The notes beneath the pieces were generated by a model, which was not told the DNA's origin, did no database searches, and saw nothing but the letters and a program-made list of their open reading frames with translations. 64,000 bases of DNA. Origin: Chitinophaga pinensis (lineage in GTDB: Bacteria > Bacteroidota > Bacteroidia > Chitinophagales > Chitinophagaceae). Made by a program: the position numbers and the translations under genes. Shown piece after piece: positions 8,731 through 16,936 of the stretch; the stretch's first letter is position 1, and each line of letters begins with the position of its first letter. Where the stretch lies: the NCBI GenBank assembly GCA_945862385.1, contig CAMAXV010000004.1, positions 168,943 to 232,942 of the forward strand, written 5' to 3'.

Positions 8731-9987
8731 ATGGATATTCAGTCGATAAAAAATAGGTTTGGAATTATAGGCAATTCTCCAGCCTTGAATTATGCACTTC
8801 AGGTGGCCACACAGGTTGCCAATACGGATTTAACAGTTTTGATAGTTGGTGAAAGTGGTGTTGGTAAAGAGATATTCTCACAGATTATTCATGCTTTGTC
8901 TCCGCGGAAACACAATCCTTTCATTGCTGTTAACTGTGGTGCCATTCCTGAGGGAACGATTGATTCCGAACTATTCGGACATGAAAAAGGTTCATTTACC
9001 GGTGCTGTTGATGCCAGAAAAGGCTATTTTGAAACAGTAAACGGAGGTACTCTATTCATGGATGAAATTGGTGAAATGCCTCTTGGCACTCAGGCAAGAC
9101 TTTTACGTGTACTTGAAAACTCCGAATTCATCAGAGTTGGTTCATCAAAAATGCAGAAAACTGACGTTCGTGTCATTGCTGCCACCAATAAAGATTTACT
9201 GGAAGCTACCCAGGGTAATAAATTCAGAGAAGATTTGTATTACAGGTTAAATACCGTTCCCATTCGGGTTCCATCCTTACGTGAAAGAAAAGAAGATATT
9301 TTATTATTATTCAGAAAGTTTGCAGTTGATTTTGCTGAAAAATACCGTACCACTCCTATCCAGTTAACTGAAGAAGCAAAAACAATCCTCCTGAACTATC
9401 CATGGCCTGGTAATGTCAGGGAGTTAAAAAATATTGCTGAACAAATTTCAGTGCTATCTGTACAAAAAACTATCTCTGCTCCAGATTTGGAAAGATTTTT
9501 GCCTAAAATGCAACAATCTAATCTTCCAATGATAGTAAGCAATGCACAATCTGGAACTGGAAAAAGTGAGTTTATGAATGAACGTGATATTCTTTATAAA
9601 CTATTTTTCGACTTAAAGAAAGATGTAACTGAAATGAAAAAAATGTTTCTCGAGATAGTTCAAAATCCATCCAATATACCTACCATGGCCCACGTTATGG
9701 AAGAAACATATCTTGAAGACGTGCCTGTTTCAAGACAAAAATCAGATTCAGGCCATCATACCAATATACTTCCTGTGCTTGCGCAGCCTGTATTGATCAA
9801 TGAAAACCGTGAAATTCATGATTCAATAATTATTGATGAATCCCTCAATATTATGGATAAGGAGAAGGAGCTCATTGAAAAGGCCTTGAGAAAGCATAAA
9901 GGTAAACGAAAAGATGCTGCTACGGATCTTGGCATCAGCGAAAGAACACTTTATAGAAAATTAAAAGAATATGACATTGAGGATTAA
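8731..9987 (+). CDS. Sigma-54-dependent transcriptional activator (AAA+ / Fis-type HTH)
   Basis: This 418-aa enhancer-binding protein would remodel RNA polymerase-sigma-54 using ATP. The AAA+ domain starts almost at the N-terminus, so there is no receiver or sensor domain. Walker A is GESGVGKE (40-47), Walker B is TLFMDEIGE, and the sigma-contact loop reads GSFTGA (87-92) where GAFTGA is usual. An arginine-rich LRERKEDI and NVRELKN follow. A poorly conserved linker of about 110 residues separates this from a C-terminal Fis-type helix-turn-helix (KRKDAATDLGISERTLYRKL). It is cotranscribed with miaB and overlaps lptE by 17 bases, suggesting constitutive or partner-controlled activity. Confidence 0.92.
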   Translation: MDIQSIKNRFGIIGNSPALNYALQVATQVANTDLTVLIVGESGVGKEIFSQIIHALSPRKHNPFIAVNCGAIPEGTIDSELFGHEKGSFTGAVDARKGYFETVNGGTLFMDEIGEMPLGTQARLLRVLENSEFIRVGSSKMQKTDVRVIAATNKDLLEATQGNKFREDLYYRLNTVPIRVPSLRERKEDILLLFRKFAVDFAEKYRTTPIQLTEEAKTILLNYPWPGNVRELKNIAEQISVLSVQKTISAPDLERFLPKMQQSNLPMIVSNAQSGTGKSEFMNERDILYKLFFDLKKDVTEMKKMFLEIVQNPSNIPTMAHVMEETYLEDVPVSRQKSDSGHHTNILPVLAQPVLINENREIHDSIIIDESLNIMDKEKELIEKALRKHKGKRKDAATDLGISERTLYRKLKEYDIED

Positions 9988-10498
9988 TAAGTTATACAGA
10001 CCAGCTAATGTGTTAATACCAGTATTAATAGCCATGATATCCTTACAGGGCACTTGCAGGTATTCACTCAAGGATGTATCTATACCTCCTGAAATTAAAA
10101 CCGTTAGGGTTTTCTTTATTGAAAACAAGGCGAGGTATATTAATCCACAATTAAGTCCGAAATTAACAGATAAGTTAAGGCAGAAAATTGTCAATCAAAC
10201 AAGACTTTCTCAAACCAATAACGACGCTGATTATGAAGTTAGTGGCTATATTAGTGAATATTCAGTAAGTACTTCAGGTATTTCCCAACAGCAGGTTGCA
10301 AGTAATAACTTGAACGTAACTGTACATATTCTATTTAGGAACCGTCAGAATGACAAACTTAATTTTGAAGCTGACATTACGAGAAATTTTCCATTCTCTG
10401 CATCAAAAAGTCTCACACAGGCTGAAGCAGAACTAAATGATCAAATCATAACCAACCTTACCGACGAGATTTTCAATAGAATTTTTTCAAATTGGTAA
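9971..10498 (+). CDS. lptE: LptE-like LPS assembly lipoprotein
   Basis: This 175-aa protein has a positively charged N-terminus, a hydrophobic segment (VLIPVLIAMISL) and a cysteine at residue 29 followed by RYSLKDVSIPPEIKTVRV. That opening is typical of Bacteroidota LptE, which plugs the LptD barrel in LPS export. The lipobox is weak (QGTC rather than LxGC), so lipidation is likely but not certain. The start overlaps the sigma-54 activator by 17 bases; a later ATG would delete the signal peptide. lptD is about 37 kb away in this window. Confidence 0.82.
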   Translation: MTLRINKLYRPANVLIPVLIAMISLQGTCRYSLKDVSIPPEIKTVRVFFIENKARYINPQLSPKLTDKLRQKIVNQTRLSQTNNDADYEVSGYISEYSVSTSGISQQQVASNNLNVTVHILFRNRQNDKLNFEADITRNFPFSASKSLTQAEAELNDQIITNLTDEIFNRIFSNW

Positions 10499-10517
10499 AG
10501 CGTACTATATTAGCAGC

Positions 10518-11381
10518 ATGACAAAGGAAACCGACTACCTCATACAAGCAATGTTTGAAGGAGAAAGCCTGGAGGAGATGCCACTCGATGAATTGCGAAC
10601 ATTAACGGAAAAATATCCCTATTCTTCCATAGTTCACTTCCTTTATACCTGTAAGTTAAAGTCAATCTACCATATTGATTTTCCTGAAGCAGTTACCAAA
10701 ACAGCTATTTTTTTTAATGATCCTTATTGGCTAAATTTTCAATTATGCGAGGATACAGAAAGAGGTAATATTAAAAAAAGCGGCTATGAATATAACCTTC
10801 AGGAAAGAAAAGAGGAATCTAAACCACAGCTGTCTGAAAGTTCTGCAGTTCAAAGTACCTGGGAGGACGAGGATGGATATGAATATGCTGAAGAAAAGGA
10901 AGAGGAAATAAAGGCCCAATCAGGTGAAGAACAATCCAATAATGAACCTTTTAATATTCCTCAATTTAAACAAATTGACACTGTTAAAGGTAATAATGGT
11001 CTTGAACAAATCATACCCATAGAACCCTACCATACTGTAGATTATTTTGCTTCACAGGGCATTAAATTAAGTCATTCTTTTGAAAAGGATGAACTTGGCA
11101 CTAAAGTAAAGAGTTTCACTGATTGGTTGCGGACGATGAAGAAACTTCAACCTGAGGCCCCCGAAATCCGCTCAAATGAATCTTTATTTCCTCAGCTAAA
11201 CAAAAAGGACGTTCAGCAAGCTGCACATGAAATAATTACTGAAGCCATGGCTGAAGTTTATTTAAAGCAGGGTCTCAAGGAAAAAGCGATTGAAGTATAC
11301 AATAAATTAAGTTTGCAAAATCCTGCCAATAAACATATTTTTGCTGCCAAAATATCCCTGATTAAAGAAAATAATTTATGA
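10518..11381 (+). CDS. TPR-like protein of unknown function preceding secG
   Basis: This 287-aa protein has no signal peptide. The first 90 residues are helical (EEMPLDELRTLTEKYPYSS), the middle is acidic and low in complexity (about 95-150, many Glu/Gln/Ser), and the C-terminus looks like a single tetratricopeptide unit (AEVYLKQGLKEKAIEVYNKL). Genes of this shape are regularly found directly upstream of secG in Bacteroidota; the role is unknown. The stop overlaps the secG start as ATGA, indicating translational coupling, so a link to secretion or the envelope is plausible. Confidence 0.65.
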   Translation: MTKETDYLIQAMFEGESLEEMPLDELRTLTEKYPYSSIVHFLYTCKLKSIYHIDFPEAVTKTAIFFNDPYWLNFQLCEDTERGNIKKSGYEYNLQERKEESKPQLSESSAVQSTWEDEDGYEYAEEKEEEIKAQSGEEQSNNEPFNIPQFKQIDTVKGNNGLEQIIPIEPYHTVDYFASQGIKLSHSFEKDELGTKVKSFTDWLRTMKKLQPEAPEIRSNESLFPQLNKKDVQQAAHEIITEAMAEVYLKQGLKEKAIEVYNKLSLQNPANKHIFAAKISLIKENNL

Positions 11382-11710
11382 CAATCTTATTCATTGTGCT
11401 CATTATTCTTGCTTCTATTCTCCTGGGTGCTATTGTTTTGATACAAAACCCCAAGGGCGGTGGCTTATCTGGAAATATAGCTGGTTTTAGCAATCAATTT
11501 ATGGGCGTAAAGCAAACAACTGATGTACTTGAGAAAGGAACATGGATTCTGGCTAGTATACTTGTAATTTTATGTTTGGTATCTGCTTTAGTAATAAATA
11601 GCTCAACTGGAGTTCAAAACGACGCTATTAAGAATATTCCTACAACTGGATCTGCTCCTGTACAACAAAGTACTCCCCTTCCTGCCCCAACTACAGCGCC
11701 GGCAAAATAA
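11378..11710 (+). CDS. secG: Preprotein translocase subunit SecG
   Basis: SecG is the small SecYEG subunit that assists SecA-driven export across the inner membrane. The 110-aa protein has two transmembrane helices (about 3-22 and 55-74). The conserved cytoplasmic loop IQNPKGGGLSGNIAGFSNQFMGV lies between them; this is longer than needed for a hit and is described here by position 22-44. A Pro/Thr/Ala-rich tail follows. The start overlaps the upstream stop (ATGA) and a strong terminator follows. Confidence 0.93.
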   Translation: MTILFIVLIILASILLGAIVLIQNPKGGGLSGNIAGFSNQFMGVKQTTDVLEKGTWILASILVILCLVSALVINSSTGVQNDAIKNIPTTGSAPVQQSTPLPAPTTAPAK

Positions 11711-11728
11711 CTTATTTCAGTTCTTATC

Positions 11729-11757
11729 AAAACCCTGCTTAAACTGGCAGGGTTTTT
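11729..11757 (+). terminator. Intrinsic terminator after secG
   Basis: AAAACCCTGC (11729-11738) pairs with GCAGGGTTTT (11747-11756), followed by more T residues. It should end the miaB-secG transcript. The mltG start is only 16 bases further on. Confidence 0.88.
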
Positions 11758-11772
11758 GTTTATAATGGGTTG

Positions 11773-12840
11773 ATGACTCCAAGAAAAAATAATAAAAAAA
11801 GAAAAACAAACAGGGGAATCCGATTGGGATTAATATTTCTTTTGCTTTTTTCTTTCATTTCAGCATCTTTTTTTTACTTGTTATTCCTTAAGTCTGCAAC
11901 ATCATTTGAGGAAGATGAGGTCACCATTTACATATCAAGCTCAAATTCTACAGCAAAATATGTTAAGTCTAAGCTTAAATCTGTTATAAATCCAGCTGGA
12001 TATACCACATTCCTTGCGCTGGCACAATCCACAGGATATTGGAAACAAATCAAACCTGGACGTTATATTATAACAAAAGGTAGTGGGGTTTTTAATATTT
12101 TCAAAAGGTTGAAAGGGGGACGGCAATCGCCTGTCACATTGACATTAAATAAGTTCCGCACTAAAAAAGAACTTTCAGCAAATATTGGCGGAAAGCTGGA
12201 ATGCAGTTCAAATACGCTTTTGCGGTTTATGAATAACCGCGATTCATTAAAGACTTTTGATTTAACGCCAGAAACGGCTTTGAGTATCATCATCCCCAAT
12301 ACTTATGAAATTTACTGGAATACCACACCAGGTGAGTTTTTTTCAAGGATGCAAAAAGAGTCATTGCGATTCTGGGATGATGACAGACTGGATCAGGCAA
12401 AAGAACTTGGATTAAGCCCCATTGAAGTATATACACTTGCTTCCATCGTTGACGAGGAAACAAACGATAATTCAGAAAAACCACTTATTGCCAGTGTTTA
12501 CTTAAATAGAATGAAAAAAGGCATGCCGTTGGGAGCAGATCCAACCATAAAGTTTGCATACGGAGATTTTAGCATTAAAAGAGTAACGCAGATGCATATC
12601 AATAAGTCTGCCGCCTCGCCCTACAATACTTATAAAAATAAAGGACTCCCACCTGGCCCCATATGTACTCCATCTCAAAAATCAATTGATGCAGTTTTGA
12701 AAGGTCAGAAATCGGATTATTTGTTTTTTTGTGCAAAAGCCGACTTTTCAGGTTCTCATAGTTTTGCAAAAAATGAAAAGGAACATTTTGAAAACGCAAG
12801 AAAATACAGAAAAGCATTAGATAGTCTCAAGATTCATTAA
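11773..12840 (+). CDS. mltG: Endolytic transglycosylase MltG
   Basis: MltG cleaves nascent glycan strands in the periplasm and is thought to set their length. From the ATG at 11773 (a TTG lies one codon earlier) the protein is 355 aa. It has a basic N-terminus and a single membrane anchor at about 18-39, then a LysM-like region and a YceG domain. The catalytic-region block reads LASIVDEETNDN (Asp about residue 227), where many homologues have ASIVEKET. ADPTIKFA and NTYKNKGLPPGPI match the family. It is followed after 8 bases by the YihY-family gene. Confidence 0.92.
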   Translation: MTPRKNNKKRKTNRGIRLGLIFLLLFSFISASFFYLLFLKSATSFEEDEVTIYISSSNSTAKYVKSKLKSVINPAGYTTFLALAQSTGYWKQIKPGRYIITKGSGVFNIFKRLKGGRQSPVTLTLNKFRTKKELSANIGGKLECSSNTLLRFMNNRDSLKTFDLTPETALSIIIPNTYEIYWNTTPGEFFSRMQKESLRFWDDDRLDQAKELGLSPIEVYTLASIVDEETNDNSEKPLIASVYLNRMKKGMPLGADPTIKFAYGDFSIKRVTQMHINKSAASPYNTYKNKGLPPGPICTPSQKSIDAVLKGQKSDYLFFCAKADFSGSHSFAKNEKEHFENARKYRKALDSLKIH

Positions 12841-12848
12841 CCTTTTAT

Positions 12849-13793
12849 ATGTTAAAAATACAGCGGTTGATTCTCGAAACCAGGCTTGTAAAATCTGTGA
12901 TCAATTGGTCTAAACACATTTTTTTGCCCGGCTTTGAAGGTCTTCCTTTATATGATGTCATCTCATTTTCCTTTGACCAATCAAGGGAAATAAGGCTTAA
13001 TGAACGGGCAGCGTCTATTTCCTTTAATTTTCTGTTGGCCATACCTCCACTTTTTATATTTGTTTTTACCTTATTGTCTTTTTTACCAGGTTCTAAAAGT
13101 TTGTATGAGGAAGTGCTGGTTTTGATCGAAAGTATAGTACCGGATGACTATACTTACAAAATGATTAAAACTGTAACAGACGATTTTTTCAATGCAGGAA
13201 CTGGTACGCTTTCATTTGGACTTATACTTGCCATTTACTTTTCTTCAAATGCAACACTTACAATAATGCGCACATTCAGAAAATCAATGTTGCATATTCA
13301 GGTGGAAGAGAGAAATTTCATTCAAATCAGGTGGAGTGCAATCAGACTCACATTTATTATTGTTTTCCTTATTCTGGCTACAATAATGATCATGTTAACA
13401 CAAACTATTATCTTAAACTGGTTTTTTTCAACTTTCAAAATAACAGGTGAAAATGTAGAACTTGTTTTAGGTATTGGACACTTTTTGGTTATTTTCTTCC
13501 TCATTTTCTTTTCAATAGGCTTGATTTACAGGTATGCCCCACATGTGCAGAAGAAATGGAAAATAAGGTCTCCAGGAACCATACTAGCTACTATTTTGAT
13601 TATGTCTTTTACCTATTTATTCTCTTATTGGGTCAACAATATTGCATCTTATAATAAAATATATGGATCTTTAGGAAGCATATTGATTCTGATGTTTCTT
13701 GTTTTTGTCAATTCTCTTGTTTTGTTAATTGGCTTTGAATTGAATGTCAGTATCAACTCTCTAAAGAATAAAGTAATTCAAAGAAAAAAATAA
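12849..13793 (+). CDS. YihY/BrkB family inner-membrane protein
   Basis: This 314-aa polytopic protein has about six transmembrane helices in the YihY/BrkB layout. The block RLNERAASISFNFLLAIPPLFIF starts the hydrophobic core (residues 56-78), and GSLGSILILMFLVFVNSLVL ends it. The family was once called ribonuclease BN, but that activity belongs to a different protein and the true role is unknown. It sits 8 bases after mltG and 4 bases before the creatininase gene, so all three are probably cotranscribed. Confidence 0.85.
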   Translation: MLKIQRLILETRLVKSVINWSKHIFLPGFEGLPLYDVISFSFDQSREIRLNERAASISFNFLLAIPPLFIFVFTLLSFLPGSKSLYEEVLVLIESIVPDDYTYKMIKTVTDDFFNAGTGTLSFGLILAIYFSSNATLTIMRTFRKSMLHIQVEERNFIQIRWSAIRLTFIIVFLILATIMIMLTQTIILNWFFSTFKITGENVELVLGIGHFLVIFFLIFFSIGLIYRYAPHVQKKWKIRSPGTILATILIMSFTYLFSYWVNNIASYNKIYGSLGSILILMFLVFVNSLVLLIGFELNVSINSLKNKVIQRKK

Positions 13794-13797
13794 AGCC

Positions 13798-14571
13798 ATG
13801 TCTGCAACCCCCAAACCCTTTATTTTAGCAGAAACAAACTTCAAGGATATTCAATCCACCCATTTCGATGTAGCTGTTTTGCCATGGGGTGCAACTGAAG
13901 CACATAACTATCATCTTCCTTATGCAACTGATAATTATCAGGTTGAACATATAGCCCGAACGACTGCTGAAATAGCATGGTCAAAGGGGACTAAGGTACT
14001 GGTACTGCCAACCATACCGTTCGGTGTCAATACTGGACAACTTGATGTACCCTATTGCATCAATATGAATCCAAGTACACAACTTGCTATTTTAAAAGAT
14101 GTTTGTGATGTAATTATCAGGCATGGTTCTACAAAACTTGTCATTTTAAACGGACATGGAGCCAATAATTTTAATTCCATCATAAGAGAACTGGCTGGAA
14201 TTTTCCCGCAGTTGATGGTCTTTGCAGTTAACTGGTTTCAGAGTGCCCCGGTGAAGGAATACTTTGAACAACCTGGTGACCATGCAGATGAGATGGAAAC
14301 AAGTGTTATGATGCATCTTCATCCTGATCTTGTATTGCCTCTTGAGGTAGCAGGCGACGGCGCAACACGGAAATTCACTCCAGCTGGAATAAAAAAAGGT
14401 TGGGCCTGGACGCAGAGGCCGTGGACAAAAATAACCAGGGATACCGGGTCTGGAAGTCCAGCTTTAGCTACTCCAGATAAAGGAAGATTTTTTTTAGAAG
14501 CCTGTGTTGAAAATATTGCCACATTTTATACTGAAATTTCAAATAAATCTGTTGATTCATTTTTATCCTAA
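13798..14571 (+). CDS. Creatininase family amidohydrolase
   Basis: This 257-aa cytosolic protein keeps the metal-binding pattern of the creatininase family. GATEAHNYHLPYATD supplies Glu34, His36 and Asp45, NGHGANNF supplies His120, and DHADEMETS supplies a late glutamate. The family hydrolyses cyclic or linear amides (creatinine, formamidopyrimidines, mycofactocin precursor), so the substrate is open. It overlaps nothing but has only a 4-base gap to the YihY gene and 11 bases to the TonB-dependent receptor, suggesting that it acts on something the receptor imports. Confidence 0.87.
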   Translation: MSATPKPFILAETNFKDIQSTHFDVAVLPWGATEAHNYHLPYATDNYQVEHIARTTAEIAWSKGTKVLVLPTIPFGVNTGQLDVPYCINMNPSTQLAILKDVCDVIIRHGSTKLVILNGHGANNFNSIIRELAGIFPQLMVFAVNWFQSAPVKEYFEQPGDHADEMETSVMMHLHPDLVLPLEVAGDGATRKFTPAGIKKGWAWTQRPWTKITRDTGSGSPALATPDKGRFFLEACVENIATFYTEISNKSVDSFLS

Positions 14572-14582
14572 AATCTAAGAAT

Positions 14583-16928
14583 ATGCGAATATTGAACCTG
14601 TTGGTGTTTTGTCTTTTTGCTTCCCAAACTTTTTCACAAACTAACTTCAAGTTAATAATTTCCGTAACTGATCAAAATGGCTCAATTATTCAAAATCCTG
14701 AGATCGCCCTTTTGAATAATGTTACTGATGCGAAAGACAATAAAAATGGTACTTTTTCTTTTGAGGGATTAAGATCAGGCAAATATGAATTGAAAATTAG
14801 TGCAGACGGTTTTTCCACTTATTGGGAAACGATTATTTTGACTGAAAATACTGAAAAAAAGATTGTGTTAAGATCAGCAGTGAGCACACTTGATGCTGTT
14901 GTAGTTAATGCTGATAAAACTTCTAGTAATCTTTTCAAAACACCGGCTTCCGTGACTTCAATTTCAGGCAAACAACTGCAGGATAGAAGAATATGGGAGA
15001 TTAATGACATTACTGGACAGTCACCCAACTTTTTTCTTTCCAATTCGGGTGACAACAGAAATGTTACGGGAATCAGGGGAATAGTAACTACTTCATACGA
15101 ACAAGCTGTAGTAACGTATATCGATGGTGTAGCTCAGTTTAGTCTGGATACATACATTCCCCAACTGAATGATATAGAAAGCATTGACATCATCAGGGGT
15201 GCACAAAGCACTGTTTTTGGGAGAAATGCCTTGGGAGGTGTAATTAATATCACAACAAAAAAACCAACGAATCAAACAAGTCTTAAGGTTGATGTGAATA
15301 CGGGAAGTTTTGGTCAGCTCAGGACTTCTGCGTCTTTCAAAACACCGGTTATTAAAAATAAATTATATTTTGGTCTTTCTGTTTTGCATGATAAACGTGA
15401 TGGGTATTTTGAAAATGAATTTACATCTGGAAGGTATGATGATCAATCTCAGAATATGATTTCTTCACAATTGAAGTATCTTTTCAGTGATGGATGGAGC
15501 ATTCAGGCAGATGTGAAAATGTATAATGGTTCTAACAACGGGGCATTTCCGTTGGCAGGTTCCACAAGCTCTGCACTGGAAAATCCTTATGTATTATCTC
15601 AGAATCAGGTATCTACCATGAAGGATAAAACATCAAATGCTTCGATTGTACTCAGGCATAAAGGTGAAAAAACTGATTTGATTATCCAAAGTTCAAGACA
15701 ACGCAATTACCGTTATTATACCAACAGTCTTGACGCAGACTTTTCTCCCGCCGATATTGTTGGCATTTACAATAACTATGGGAAAGATTTCAACAATGTA
15801 AATGTGCTTACCAACGAAGTAAGGTTAAGTTCTAGTAAACAGCAGGATAGTAAATTATCCTGGACTGTTGGGGCATACCAATTTATGCAGGATAATCCAA
15901 CCAAGCAAGCTACAGCATTTGGTAAGGATGCTGGGTTATTTGGTGTACCCGATACTGATTTTGCCATAATTTCCACCAATATTGGCATGAATACCGGACT
16001 TGCTGGTTTTGCCAATGCAAGTTTAAAATTGAATGACAAGTTTCAGATTAATGCAGGTTTGCGTTTAGATAATGAAAAAAGAAAGCTGACTGTTGGAAGT
16101 GTTTATGAGAAACAGCCAAACATTTCTTTTACCACAGCTGAAGATACTACCGGAAAATCGAGCTATAGTGCCTTTACTCCCAAAATTGGCATTCAATACA
16201 ATTATGCTGACAATGGCATTTTTTACTTGAATTATAACCGTGGTTTCAGGTCAGGTGGGCTAACTGGTATTTCATCAGACCCTTCACAAATTCCATTGGC
16301 TTCATTCAATCCTGAGTTCAGCAATATGTTTGAAGCAGGAATAAAGGGCGCCAATTCAAATGGAAGATTTCAGTATGGATTTGTAGTATTTTTAAATCAG
16401 GTGAACAATATTCAAACCCCTACCCTTATTCTTCCAGATGCTATCACAGTTACGAGAAACTCAGGAAAACTTAACAGTTCAGGTCTTGAAGTAGAAATGG
16501 CATTGAAACCTGTAACAGGATTAACGCTTCAGTATACAGGAGGAATTACCAACGCCAAATACAGTGATTTTTCAACAGTAAACAATGGCTCTAACCTAGA
16601 TCTTAGCGGAAAAAGGCAAATTTTTACTCCTCAGTCCACCAACTATATAGCTGCACAATACCAAAATAAACTGGGGTCAAATGATATTGTAGCAAGAATT
16701 GAGTACAACCGGGTAGGTAAACAATATTTTGATTTTAAAAATGAGATCAGTCAGGGTGCGTATGGTCTCCTCAATATGAGGATCGCTTATACGCTTAAAA
16801 AGTGGGAACTTTCCTTATGGGGAAGAAACCTGACTTCAGCACGTTACATAGATTATGCATATGATTTTGGTGCTGCTCATCTTGGTGATCCCAGAACTTA
16901 TGGTATAGGATTAGGCTTTAAACTATAA
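14583..16928 (+). CDS. TonB-dependent receptor with N-terminal carboxypeptidase-regulatory-like domain
   Basis: This 781-aa outer-membrane protein starts with the signal peptide MRILNLLVFCLFASQTFSQ. A CarboxypepD_reg-like domain lies at about 22-95 and the plug at about 110-215 (IDIIRGAQSTVFGRNALGG). The 22-strand barrel ends in an aromatic/hydrophobic terminus (GLGFKL). The plug motif and the FxPKIGIQYNY-like barrel region resemble classical siderophore or vitamin receptors more than SusC. No SusD partner is present. It is cotranscribed with the creatininase gene and converges on the dipeptide epimerase gene 8 bases away. Confidence 0.92.
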   Translation: MRILNLLVFCLFASQTFSQTNFKLIISVTDQNGSIIQNPEIALLNNVTDAKDNKNGTFSFEGLRSGKYELKISADGFSTYWETIILTENTEKKIVLRSAVSTLDAVVVNADKTSSNLFKTPASVTSISGKQLQDRRIWEINDITGQSPNFFLSNSGDNRNVTGIRGIVTTSYEQAVVTYIDGVAQFSLDTYIPQLNDIESIDIIRGAQSTVFGRNALGGVINITTKKPTNQTSLKVDVNTGSFGQLRTSASFKTPVIKNKLYFGLSVLHDKRDGYFENEFTSGRYDDQSQNMISSQLKYLFSDGWSIQADVKMYNGSNNGAFPLAGSTSSALENPYVLSQNQVSTMKDKTSNASIVLRHKGEKTDLIIQSSRQRNYRYYTNSLDADFSPADIVGIYNNYGKDFNNVNVLTNEVRLSSSKQQDSKLSWTVGAYQFMQDNPTKQATAFGKDAGLFGVPDTDFAIISTNIGMNTGLAGFANASLKLNDKFQINAGLRLDNEKRKLTVGSVYEKQPNISFTTAEDTTGKSSYSAFTPKIGIQYNYADNGIFYLNYNRGFRSGGLTGISSDPSQIPLASFNPEFSNMFEAGIKGANSNGRFQYGFVVFLNQVNNIQTPTLILPDAITVTRNSGKLNSSGLEVEMALKPVTGLTLQYTGGITNAKYSDFSTVNNGSNLDLSGKRQIFTPQSTNYIAAQYQNKLGSNDIVARIEYNRVGKQYFDFKNEISQGAYGLLNMRIAYTLKKWELSLWGRNLTSARYIDYAYDFGAAHLGDPRTYGIGLGFKL

Positions 16929-16936
16929 TCATCTTG

